From JAAZKA01 sp034926225 (GTDB lineage: Bacteria; Bacillota; Clostridia; Oscillospirales; QAMX01), in assembly GCA_034926225.1 (NCBI GenBank), contig JAYFRF010000003.1, positions 1-64,000 of the forward strand: a stretch of DNA of 64,000 bases, in the 5' to 3' direction. Numbering within the stretch: the first letter of the stretch is position 1; every line of letters starts with the position of its first letter. The notes beneath the pieces were generated by a model. The model did not search any database and was not told the DNA's origin. It saw only the letters and a program-made list of their open reading frames with translations. The position numbers and the translations under genes were made by a program. Below are positions 32,601-40,505 of this stretch, piece by piece.

Positions 32601-33539
32601 ATGACTGCTCAGACGCAAGCTGGGACGAGGACGAAGCGATCGGCATGGAAAAAAATGAAAAAGTGCTGGCAGCTTTACATCGTCATTCTGCTTCCCCTTC
32701 TCTATATCGCCATCTTCCATTACGCACCCATGTACGGTATCCAGATCGCCTTCCGCGATTATGACGTCTATGAGGGGATACTCGGCAGTAAATGGGTCGG
32801 TTTTGATAATTTTGAGCGTTTTATCACGAATTATAAGTTCCTGCGCATTGTGCGGAATACGATTACGCTTTCCCTTTACAGTCTGATCGCCGGTATGCCA
32901 ATTCCGATCATTCTCGCCATATCCCTCAATGAATGCGGTTCCAGAAAGTACAAAAAGCTGGTCCAAACCATTACGTACGCGCCGCACTTCATCTCCACCG
33001 TCGTCATGGTATCGATGCTGATCATGTTCCTCTCCTTAAACAACGGCATGCTGAATAATCTCATCGCTTTTTTTGGCGGTACGCGAACGAACTTTATGGC
33101 CGAACCGTCGATGTTCAAGTCAATTTATGTGTTTTCCGGCATCTGGCAGGGCATGGGTTACAGTTCCATTATATATCTTGCTGCGCTGACCTCTGTCGAT
33201 CCGACATTATATGAAGCGGCGCTCATCGACGGCGCGACGCGTCTGCAAAAAATCTGGTACATCGATCTGCCTTCCATTCTGCCGACGATCGTGATCATCC
33301 TGATCATGAACGTTGGACAGCTGATGAATGTCGGATTCGAGAAGATATACCTGATGCAGAATGACTTGAATATAACGTCGTCGGAGATCATCGCGACCTA
33401 TGTTTACAAGCTGGGCATCGAGCGGGCGGACTTTTCCTATTCGACAGCGATCAGCCTGTTCAATTCGGTGATCAACCTTTTATTGCTTATAACGGTCAAC
33501 CAAATTGCACGCAAGGTTGGCGAAACCAGTCTGTTCTAA
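32601..33539 (+). CDS. Sugar ABC importer permease, LplB/YteP type, cluster 2
   Basis: 312 residues from ATG 32601 (GGAGGG at 32587-32592); a longer frame from 32493 runs through the palindrome and is not used. Six membrane helices. LPLLYIAIFHYAPMYGIQIAF and the EAA loop (LYEAALIDGATRLQKIWYID) match the cluster 1 permease at 20452. It forms a heterodimer with the next gene product, and no ATPase gene is linked. Confidence 0.9.
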   Translation: MTAQTQAGTRTKRSAWKKMKKCWQLYIVILLPLLYIAIFHYAPMYGIQIAFRDYDVYEGILGSKWVGFDNFERFITNYKFLRIVRNTITLSLYSLIAGMPIPIILAISLNECGSRKYKKLVQTITYAPHFISTVVMVSMLIMFLSLNNGMLNNLIAFFGGTRTNFMAEPSMFKSIYVFSGIWQGMGYSSIIYLAALTSVDPTLYEAALIDGATRLQKIWYIDLPSILPTIVIILIMNVGQLMNVGFEKIYLMQNDLNITSSEIIATYVYKLGIERADFSYSTAISLFNSVINLLLLITVNQIARKVGETSLF

Positions 33540-33554
33540 GGGGGCGACATCGAA

Positions 33555-34448
33555 ATGAGAAATAATAGAATCCATACCAGTTCGGCAGACCGCGTGTTCC
33601 TCTGCTTCAATTATACATTTCTGACGTTGATATTGATCTGCGTGCTGTATCCGCTGATCATCATTGTGTCAAACTCGTTTTCGGACCCGCAGGCGGTGAT
33701 ATCGGGGAAGGTGTGGCTGCTGCCGGTAAAGCCGAATATCAAGGGATATGCGGCGGTATTTTCAAATCAGAATATCCTGACAGGGTATATGAATACGTTT
33801 TTGTACACGGTGTGCGGAACGGCGCTGGCGGTGTTTTTGACGATACTCGCGGCGTATCCGTTGTCGAGGAAAGATTTCTTCGGACGGAATGTGATCATGG
33901 GACTGTTTACGTTCACGATGCTGTTTTCCGGGGGGTTGATTCCGAGTTATATCATCAACCGGAATCTGGGGTTCATCGATTCGCGCCTTTCGCTGATTAT
34001 CCTGGGATCGATGAGCGTGTATAACGTCATTATCACAAGAACGTTCTTCCGGAGCGCGATACCGGATGAGCTGCTGGAAGCGGCGCAGATCGACGGATGT
34101 GATGATTTTACGTTCATCCGGAAAATGGTGCTGCCGCTGTCGACGACGATTATCGCGGTGCTGGTGCTGTTTTACGCGGTGGGCTACTGGAATTCTTACT
34201 ATACGGCGATCATTTATATCCGGAGCCCCCAGAAGTTTCCGCTGCAAATAATTTTAAGGAATATCTTGATTTTGTCGCAGACGGCTGATATGATGGGAGA
34301 CGTACAGGCGCAGATGCAGTTTCAGGGAATGCAGGATCTGATCAAATACGCGCTGATTGTGGTAGCTTCGGCGCCGATACTGGCGCTGTACCCGTTTGTG
34401 CAGAAATACTTTGTGAAGGGTGTTATGATCGGGTCGCTGAAGGGGTAA
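33555..34448 (+). CDS. Sugar ABC importer permease, LplC/YtcP type, cluster 2
   Basis: 297 residues with six membrane helices, the EAA motif LLEAAQIDGCDDFTFIRKMV and the YtcP/LplC-type end PFVQKYFVKGVMIGSLKG. It starts 15 bases after the first permease and ends three bases before the regulator gene, so the three genes are cotranscribed. Confidence 0.9.
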   Translation: MRNNRIHTSSADRVFLCFNYTFLTLILICVLYPLIIIVSNSFSDPQAVISGKVWLLPVKPNIKGYAAVFSNQNILTGYMNTFLYTVCGTALAVFLTILAAYPLSRKDFFGRNVIMGLFTFTMLFSGGLIPSYIINRNLGFIDSRLSLIILGSMSVYNVIITRTFFRSAIPDELLEAAQIDGCDDFTFIRKMVLPLSTTIIAVLVLFYAVGYWNSYYTAIIYIRSPQKFPLQIILRNILILSQTADMMGDVQAQMQFQGMQDLIKYALIVVASAPILALYPFVQKYFVKGVMIGSLKG

Positions 34449-34451
34449 GAG

Positions 34452-36797
34452 GTGAAAAAGGTGGCAGTGCGGCAAGGAAAGATATTGGAAAGACGGTATG
34501 GGAAGAACTTTAAGAAGCTCGTCCTATCGTATCTGGTTGTCCTGGCACTGCCCCTAGTGGTAATAGCGCTGGCGGTGGGCAGCTATATGACGACGCTGCG
34601 GGCGGAGTATGCAGCGGAGTATGCGGAGGAATATAAACGGCGAGTGGAAGCGATGGATGATATTCTGATGGGGTTTGAGCATTACGCGAATGCGCTATCG
34701 GATAATCCGACGCTGCAGAGCTTATATAACTCCGTGCAAGTGAACGCGGGGGTGCCTGCTGTGACGATACAGAAGAATATCCCAAACGCGTATTCGTACA
34801 GCGCGATCAACACGCATTATGTAGAGCGGATGCTGATCTTTTTCGAAAGAAACGGGCTGGTTATCGGTAAAAACGGGCTATATTATACTGATTTGTGGAC
34901 TTACGATTACGAAATTGAGGGAAAATCTCTTTCGGAATGGCAAGAGATCACAACGATAGTGGAAGGCTCGTACTGCATGATGCTGACGGACAATCTGGGA
35001 GGGGAGTATTTTACGTACGTCACGACGCTGCCGACGGGTTATTCGACGAATCCCAAAGCGAGCGTCGTGCTGCTCGTGAAGCGGGAACGCATAGACGCGC
35101 TGCTGAGGGAGGAGCTGACGGACAGTCCGCTGGTGATCCGGCGCTCGGACGGTACGAAGTTGATTGCCTTCGGTAGCGAGGAGGAAATACGGTATGCTGT
35201 ATCGTCGCAGGAGCAAGAAACAGGGGACGTGGTGCTGCTGGAGGACGGGGCGCGGTATACGGTGTTCCGGATCCTGTCGACATATAACGGCTGGAGCTAT
35301 ACGTGGTACGTGCCGACAAAACTGGTAGAAGCGCGGATCAACGGTATGGTCGCATTATTCCTTGCGATTTTCGCCGGACTGATTTTTTTGGGAGGCTGTG
35401 TCGCGATCTATCTCGCCTACCTTCGTAATAAGCCGGTCAAGGAGATCGAAGGGATGCTTTCATCCGTCGAACCGACGAACGTGACAAATGAAAAGCACAA
35501 AGAGGAGGACGAATACGATACGATCCGAAAAAACCTCCGCGTGCTGATCGACCGGCACCATAGGCTCGAGAGTCTTTTGCAGCGAAACGAGGAGTTGGTG
35601 CGCGATTCCATCGTCATGCGGCTCCTGGCGGGCAAATCGATGACCGAGAGGGAGGAAACGCTGCGGGAGAGACTCGGCTTTGCGCCCGCAGCGCGGTATT
35701 ATACGGTGATTCTTTTGCGGATTACCGATAAAATGGGCACGTTCGGCTTTCTTAAATCGACGGACGAGGAAGTGCAGATCCAACATTCGATTTTGACGAG
35801 TTTCATCTTGGAATCCTATCCGGAGATGCTGGTACAGGGCGTAGAGATGAATAAAATCGCTATGATTTATGCGGCGGAAACGGACGAAGCATGCATCGCG
35901 GACTCATATCGGTACGCGAGTACGTTATTGGAGAAAATCATGAAAAAAGGACACACCAATGTCGCAGTGGGTATCGGCGGGAGCGTCGGGACATTGGACG
36001 AGCTGTATCAGTCGTATGAAACGGCGCGGCTGGTATCGGGCAGAATGAAGCCGGGGGAAATTGGTGTTCGGGGTAAGGAGGACGCAGCGTCCGATGAGCG
36101 CCGCATGCAATACACGCTTGCGGATGAGCAGCGCTTAATCAGCCTTGTAAACCGTGGCGCATCGGAGGAATGCGGGCGCTTTCTGAATATGTTGATCGCG
36201 GATAACAGGCGTGCAAGCGACACCGCTTTCCGTCTGTTTGTGGTCGAGCTGATAGGAACACTCCACAAGATCGCGGCATACCGCCCGCAGGAGCAGACCA
36301 TCCGCATCCTGGCCCAGAGAGCCTTCGGCGAATGCGACGAGGGGCTTTTGGTTGAGCTGACAGAGCAGTTCGCGCTGTCCTGTGACCGCGCGGCACACGG
36401 AACTCAAAGCCCGGAAACCGGAAGGGAGAAGCCTGAACCGTCGAATCTGTCGTCGGGAAAAGGTGAGGAGGAAGCGCTGACAACACGCATTACGGCGTTT
36501 TTAGAGCATGAATACGCCAATCAAGCGCTATCGTTATCGCGGCTCGGGGAACAGTTCGATCTGTCGGAGGCCTATCTGTCGCATCTTTTTAAGCAGCAGA
36601 CGGGAGAGAACTTCAGTGCATGCTTAGAGCGCATCCGTATGAATCGCGCGCATGTGCTGCTGAGTACGACGGAACTGCCGGTCGATGAAATCGCAGAGAA
36701 GATCGGCTATAATTCCGGCGATACCTTCCGCAGAGCCTTCCGCCGTTTTCATGGCATCACGCCCGGCGCGTACCGCAACTCAACGAGGCTTAAATAA
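34452..36797 (+). CDS. Membrane-anchored AraC-family sensor regulator, cluster 2
   Basis: 781 residues from GTG 34452, with AAGGGG across the stop of the previous gene. A transmembrane segment lies at ~22-45, an extracytoplasmic dCache-like sensor region at ~46-295, and a second transmembrane segment at ~298-320. A HAMP-like/coiled region, a GGDEF-like regulatory middle (~390-520), and an AraC double helix-turn-helix at ~690-775 (LSLSRLGEQFDLSEAYLSHLF...IAEKIGYNSGDTFRRAFRRF) follow. Unlike in cluster 1, the regulator lies inside the importer operon, which would give a positive feedback loop. Confidence 0.85.
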   Translation: MKKVAVRQGKILERRYGKNFKKLVLSYLVVLALPLVVIALAVGSYMTTLRAEYAAEYAEEYKRRVEAMDDILMGFEHYANALSDNPTLQSLYNSVQVNAGVPAVTIQKNIPNAYSYSAINTHYVERMLIFFERNGLVIGKNGLYYTDLWTYDYEIEGKSLSEWQEITTIVEGSYCMMLTDNLGGEYFTYVTTLPTGYSTNPKASVVLLVKRERIDALLREELTDSPLVIRRSDGTKLIAFGSEEEIRYAVSSQEQETGDVVLLEDGARYTVFRILSTYNGWSYTWYVPTKLVEARINGMVALFLAIFAGLIFLGGCVAIYLAYLRNKPVKEIEGMLSSVEPTNVTNEKHKEEDEYDTIRKNLRVLIDRHHRLESLLQRNEELVRDSIVMRLLAGKSMTEREETLRERLGFAPAARYYTVILLRITDKMGTFGFLKSTDEEVQIQHSILTSFILESYPEMLVQGVEMNKIAMIYAAETDEACIADSYRYASTLLEKIMKKGHTNVAVGIGGSVGTLDELYQSYETARLVSGRMKPGEIGVRGKEDAASDERRMQYTLADEQRLISLVNRGASEECGRFLNMLIADNRRASDTAFRLFVVELIGTLHKIAAYRPQEQTIRILAQRAFGECDEGLLVELTEQFALSCDRAAHGTQSPETGREKPEPSNLSSGKGEEEALTTRITAFLEHEYANQALSLSRLGEQFDLSEAYLSHLFKQQTGENFSACLERIRMNRAHVLLSTTELPVDEIAEKIGYNSGDTFRRAFRRFHGITPGAYRNSTRLK

Positions 36798-36807
36798 ATG
36801 TATCAGA

Positions 36808-36838
36808 AAAAAGGGACGGAAACTTCCGTCCCTTTTTA
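36808..36838 (+). terminator. Terminator of importer cluster 2
   Basis: AAAAAGGGACGGAA and TTCCGTCCCTTTTT around a 2-base loop: perfect stem with its own T run. Confidence 0.88.
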
Positions 36839-36868
36839 TTGTCATAAGGAGGGAAACGTGATATAATC
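36839..36868 (+). promoter_or_regulatory. Promoter of the isomerase-like gene
   Basis: An extended -10 (TGATATAAT, -10 hexamer near 36862-36867) with a TTGTCA-like -35 about 17 bases upstream, directly after the preceding terminator. Confidence 0.6.
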
Positions 36869-36902
36869 CTATAAAAACAAAAAAGGGATTAGGGATACAA
36901 AC

Positions 36903-37721
36903 GTGAATCGGATTTATCTGTCCACAGGCGCGTTTACGGGACGCGTAAACGGAAGGAACTGGAGACTGGCGATCGAATATGCGGGGAAGCTCGCTTGCGA
37001 CGGATACGAGCTGCTGATTTTCCCGGAGTTTGCGGAGAAGCTTCCGGAAATCATCCGGGAGTACCGGGCGGCGGAGCTTACAATCCCGGTTGTGCATGCG
37101 GAGAAGCATCTGGGGGATCTGGTATCGAACCCGGAAGAGGCAGCGATGGAGGAAGCGTGTGAGCTGCTGCGGCGCAACTGTGACGCGGCGGCGCGGCTGT
37201 ATCCGGCCGGACGGGCGAAGGTGGTTGCGCATTGCTGGGGAATACCGGACAGCGATACTTATTTCGAGCGGATCGCGGAGCGTGTGGGGAAGCTTATGGA
37301 AATCTCCGACAGCTTTTCCACGGAGCTGCTGCCGGAGAACAGCTTCTGCGTGCACGGCAGCCCAAAGGCACACTTCGAAACGCTGGCGGCAAGGTATCCG
37401 CAGCTTGGGTTCATCGTAGACACCCGCTGTGCGGAGTTCCACGCGGAGCTTGAAGCGTTTGTGCAGTCGGCGGTCTTTCGGGAGCGGGTGCGGCATATCC
37501 ATATCAACGATTATGCCGGAGGATACAAGGATTGGAATGCGATGTATCCGATTTTGCAGCCGGGGAAGGGCAAGATCGATTGGGAGACGTTTTTCAAAGG
37601 GCTGAAGGGGCTACCATACCGGCATTCGATCACGCTGGAGGCGCCGTCGATGCTGCCGGAGGGCGTGGACTGCGAGACACTGAATGCGAGTCTGCGGCGC
37701 ATCCGGGAAGCCATGACGTAA
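36903..37721 (+). CDS. Sugar phosphate isomerase/epimerase-like TIM-barrel protein
   Basis: 272 residues from GTG 36903, with only a weak AGGGAT upstream. The AP-endonuclease-2/xylose-isomerase-like fold shows in the pattern YAGKLACDGYELLIFP, HAEKHLGDLVSNPEEA, KVVAHCWG, LPENSFCVHG, LGFIVDTRC, RHIHINDY and SITLEAPS, with Glu, His and Asp metal-ligand positions at strand ends. The enzyme would isomerise or epimerise a sugar derivative. It lies just after importer cluster 2 but has its own promoter. The substrate is unknown. Confidence 0.7.
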   Translation: MNRIYLSTGAFTGRVNGRNWRLAIEYAGKLACDGYELLIFPEFAEKLPEIIREYRAAELTIPVVHAEKHLGDLVSNPEEAAMEEACELLRRNCDAAARLYPAGRAKVVAHCWGIPDSDTYFERIAERVGKLMEISDSFSTELLPENSFCVHGSPKAHFETLAARYPQLGFIVDTRCAEFHAELEAFVQSAVFRERVRHIHINDYAGGYKDWNAMYPILQPGKGKIDWETFFKGLKGLPYRHSITLEAPSMLPEGVDCETLNASLRRIREAMT

Positions 37722-37726
37722 AAAAT

Positions 37727-37769
37727 GAAGAGTGAAAAGCTCAAGACACGCTCAAACTTTTCACTCTTC
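37727..37769. terminator. Bidirectional terminator
   Basis: GAAGAGTGAAAAG, 17-base loop, CTTTTCACTCTTC: perfect 13-bp stem between convergent genes. Confidence 0.8.
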
Positions 37770-37774
37770 ACGGA

Positions 37775-38332
37775 TTAGGACTCCATTTGACGGGAAAGAA
37801 AGCCCGCAATCGTCTGTGCAAGCTTATACTCTGTTTCGCCGGGCGTGGGCATGCCCTCCGTTGTGACGAAGACAACACATCCCGATACATCGCCCTCTGT
37901 GACGACCGGCGCGACAATGGCGGCGCGGTATTTGGATAACTCGGAGCCTGCTTCGCATTCTATGACGGCAACAGGTGTCTCGCCGGGCTTAGCATGATAA
38001 ATCTGACGGCTCTCACAGATATGCTCAACATCGGAAGAGATGCGGCGCTCGGATAAATCCTTCTTGACCGGTCCCGCAGCCGCAATCAAAGTGTCACGGT
38101 CAGCGATGGCGGTAGGATAGCCGGTCGTTCTGTGCAGCGTTTCGCAAAGCTGAGCGGCAAAGGCTGCGAGCTCTCCCATCGGAGAGTACTTTTTGAAGAT
38201 GACCTCGCCATCGCGGTCGGTGAAGATTTCCAGAGGATCACCTTCACGAATCCGCATCGTGCGGCGGATTTCTTTTGGGATTACAACACGGCCCAAGTCG
38301 TCAATGCGACGGACAATACCGGTAGCTTTCAT
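37775..38332 (-). CDS. spoVT: Stage V sporulation protein T
   Basis: 185 residues. The N-terminal AbrB-type swapped-hairpin DNA-binding domain has the sequence MKATGIVRRIDDLGRVVIPK (with EIRRTMRIREGDPLEIF after it). A GAF-like domain covers ~60-185. This is the length and layout of SpoVT, the forespore transcription regulator under sigma-G. Its presence is the best evidence that the organism forms endospores. The start is preceded by AAAGGAG. Confidence 0.93.
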   Translation of the reverse strand: MKATGIVRRIDDLGRVVIPKEIRRTMRIREGDPLEIFTDRDGEVIFKKYSPMGELAAFAAQLCETLHRTTGYPTAIADRDTLIAAAGPVKKDLSERRISSDVEHICESRQIYHAKPGETPVAVIECEAGSELSKYRAAIVAPVVTEGDVSGCVVFVTTEGMPTPGETEYKLAQTIAGFLSRQMES

Positions 38333-38727
38333 CGATGAATGACTCCTTTAAGCAAATAATACTTGAGTTGACTGCTAAATTCGACATAAGATTCTTTGAG
38401 TGGTATTATTTTGCGATAAAAGGCGGCCGATTATACGGTAAAATCCACATAGGAAAAAACCGCCTAAAATGGGGATCGTTTTGTGATAAAAAAGCTTTGC
38501 TACAAAAATGGGTGACAAAGGAATATACGAATTTATTCGGGTATTTCGTTAAAGGGGAGATTAACGGAAGGATTCTGAGCAGCATTCAATTCAATGGACT
38601 ATATACAGCGCGGTCTTATGATGGAATGCCCTGTTTTTTATGATATACCGCTGGAAACGCGCAAGTGAATGTGATATAATAAATGCATCCCAAGAGAGGA
38701 AATTGTGAAAGGATGAGGAGTTGCGGT
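38333..38727. promoter_or_regulatory. Divergent intergenic region spoVT / flavodoxin gene
   Basis: 395 bases, AT-rich. On the plus strand an extended -10 TGATATAAT (hexamer 38675-38680) with TGGAAA at 38652-38657 (17-base spacer) is the likely promoter of the flavodoxin gene. On the minus side I see no clear sigma-A or sigma-G promoter for spoVT. The plus ORF at 38335-38643 has no ribosome site and is not called. Confidence 0.5.
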
Positions 38728-39234
38728 ATGGATGCTATTGTTTACACGTCGAACACCGGGTATACAGCTGCATATGCGGATCTGCTGGGGGAAAAGACCG
38801 GATTACCTGTGTATTCCCTGAAGGATGCGGGAAGCGGCATACGCGCAGATGCGGAGATCATCTATTTGGGCTGGCTGATGGCGGGCAATATCATGGGGTA
38901 CCGAAAAGCGGCGCGGCGGTATCGGATACGCGCTGTTTGTGGCGTCGGGATGGCCAAGTCGGGTACGCAGCTTGATGAGGCGCGGAAAGCGAATAAGATA
39001 CCCGCACAGGTGCCGCTTTATACGCTGCAGGGCGGGTTTGATATTACCCGGCTGCGCGGTATCTACAAGCTGATGATGACGGCAATGGCAAAAGGCGTCG
39101 GGCAAAAGCTTGCGGCCAAAGCAGATAAAACGGCGGAGGAAGCCGATATGCTGGATATGATGCAGCATGGGGGCAGCCGGGTATGCGTCGAAAACCTCGC
39201 GGGGCTGCTTGCGTGGTATGAAAAGGAGCGGTGA
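38728..39234 (+). CDS. Flavodoxin-domain protein
   Basis: 168 residues from ATG 38728 (GAGGAG seven bases upstream); a longer frame from 38683 has no ribosome site. The N-terminus AIVYTSNTGYTAAYADLLGE is a flavodoxin FMN-phosphate loop (S-N-T-G-Y-T). EIIYLGWLMAGNI and a GVGMAKSG segment give the alternating alpha/beta pattern. It is probably an electron carrier or protoporphyrinogen-oxidase-like flavodoxin. It partly overlaps the ribosome site of the isochorismatase-like gene, so the two are cotranscribed. Confidence 0.75.
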   Translation: MDAIVYTSNTGYTAAYADLLGEKTGLPVYSLKDAGSGIRADAEIIYLGWLMAGNIMGYRKAARRYRIRAVCGVGMAKSGTQLDEARKANKIPAQVPLYTLQGGFDITRLRGIYKLMMTAMAKGVGQKLAAKADKTAEEADMLDMMQHGGSRVCVENLAGLLAWYEKER

Positions 39235-39237
39235 GAG

Positions 39238-40056
39238 ATGGAAATCATGATCCCTGCATGGTATTACGCACAGCAGAGTGCGGACTACACGCTTCGGTAT
39301 CCGGGAGAGGGCTATCGGGGCTGGACAAAGGCGGACATCCCGATCGATCCGGCCCATACCGCCGTTCTCGTCATGCACGCATGGGCAATCCCGCCGCGCG
39401 AGGACTGTCCCGGCATCTACCGTGTGTGTGAGTACATTCCGCGTTCGCAGGAGATCATCCGGGAGTATTTTCCGGGCTTTCTGGACGCGGTACGGAAAAG
39501 CGGCATACGGTTGATCCATATCGGCAGTCAGACGGAAAACAGCCTGCCCGCGCTGCCGGGATATCAGCGGACATTGGCAAAAACGCCGGTGGAAGCGGGG
39601 CCAGCGCAGATCGAAGCGGATGAGACGCTGGTTAAGCTGCGGGCGTTCCGGTCGGAAAATGTATTCTACGACGGAACGAACAAAGAGGATGTCAAACGGG
39701 CAGGGGAGCTGCGCGACTTCGCGATCATGCCGCAAGAGAATGAGGACGTCGCCTGCACGAGCGATCAGCTTTTCGCGCTGTGCCGGGAGCATGGTATCAG
39801 CCACCTAATCTATACGGGCTTTTGCGTAAACGCCTGCCTTGTGATGTCGCCTTGCGGTTATATCGATATGGCGCGTCACGGGGTGATGTGCTCGGTGGTA
39901 CGCGACCTGACCACGGCGGTGGAAAACGCGGAGAGCTGCGCTGTGGAAGGAAACAAGGACTACGGGTTATGGGCATTTGCGCTTTGGGGCGGGTTCGTTT
40001 TCGAAAAAGATACGTTGATGGGTACGCTGCTGCGGCCGGAGGATGATAAATTATAA
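39238..40056 (+). CDS. Isochorismatase-like cysteine hydrolase
   Basis: 272 residues with GGAG seven bases before the ATG. HTAVLVMHAW (catalytic Asp position replaced by or shifted to His/Met), LIHIGSQTEN and LIYTGFCVNACLVMSPCGY (Cys nucleophile) follow the isochorismatase/nicotinamidase fold. The usual first-strand Asp of D-M-Q-x-xF is not obvious, since the strand reads VLVMHAWAIPP, so activity on a normal substrate is uncertain. Its ~270-residue length exceeds the ~180-200 typical. It follows the flavodoxin gene by three bases. Confidence 0.65.
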   Translation: MEIMIPAWYYAQQSADYTLRYPGEGYRGWTKADIPIDPAHTAVLVMHAWAIPPREDCPGIYRVCEYIPRSQEIIREYFPGFLDAVRKSGIRLIHIGSQTENSLPALPGYQRTLAKTPVEAGPAQIEADETLVKLRAFRSENVFYDGTNKEDVKRAGELRDFAIMPQENEDVACTSDQLFALCREHGISHLIYTGFCVNACLVMSPCGYIDMARHGVMCSVVRDLTTAVENAESCAVEGNKDYGLWAFALWGGFVFEKDTLMGTLLRPEDDKL

Positions 40057-40064
40057 ACAATCCC

Positions 40065-40093
40065 TTGACAAAAACGTGTGCAAGTGTTATCAT
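40065..40093 (+). promoter_or_regulatory. Promoter of the T-box/iorAB operon
   Basis: TTGACA (40065-40070), 17-base spacer, TATCAT (40088-40093). Start of transcription would be about 40100. Confidence 0.8.
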
Positions 40094-40099
40094 ACACTT

Positions 40100-40430
40100 A
40101 TAAATGTAAAACCGAAGAAGCGGGGAAAAGCCTGAAGGCGCCTTTTGCAGAGAACGGAGGATGGTGGAAGCTCCGTGGATACAGTCCCTTTAGGACTGCC
40201 GCCGCAGGTCAATATGGGCCGCCGAGGGTCGTAATAAGGGGGATTTTCCTCCAAATACCGAACGTGTGCCGCGCGTTAAGCGGAAAGGGCGTGATAGCGC
40301 CTAAAAATGAGCGGACCCAGCGGAAGGAACAGTGGAGTGTCCATCCGGCTCGGTCAACCAAGGTGGTACCGCAGGCAAAAGGATCGCCTGTCCTTGACTA
40401 ATATCAGGGGCAGGCGTTGTTTTTTATTTT
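40100..40430 (+). ncRNA. T-box leader (tRNA-sensing riboswitch) of iorA-iorB-paaK
   Basis: The T-box sequence AAGGTGGTACCGCA lies at 40360-40373. The competing terminator CGCCTGTCCTTGA / TCAGGGGCAGGCG with TTGTTTTTTATTTT runs from 40385 to ~40430. Upstream, GAAGAAG, an AGAGAA bulge sequence, GGTGGAAG (distal stem I loop) and the helices CCTGAAGG/CCTTTAGG and CGGAG/CTCCG are seen in the right order for stem I. Uncharged tRNA pairs with the T-box and prevents termination. The specifier codon cannot be fixed by eye: the segment GTGGATACAG offers UGG (Trp) and UAC (Tyr), and ACU is also possible. An aromatic amino acid fits the genes below. Confidence 0.85.
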
Positions 40431-40505
40431 GTGTGAAGGATTAACAGCGGTAAACATTAAGTTATAGGGAACGCATTGCGTACGTTCCGATCAGGGAGGT
40501 CGAAT

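Noticed and set aside
38335..38643. 102-codon plus-strand ORF upstream of the flavodoxin gene
   Set aside because: No ribosome site, starts against the spoVT start, composition of non-coding AT-rich sequence and no recognisable domain.
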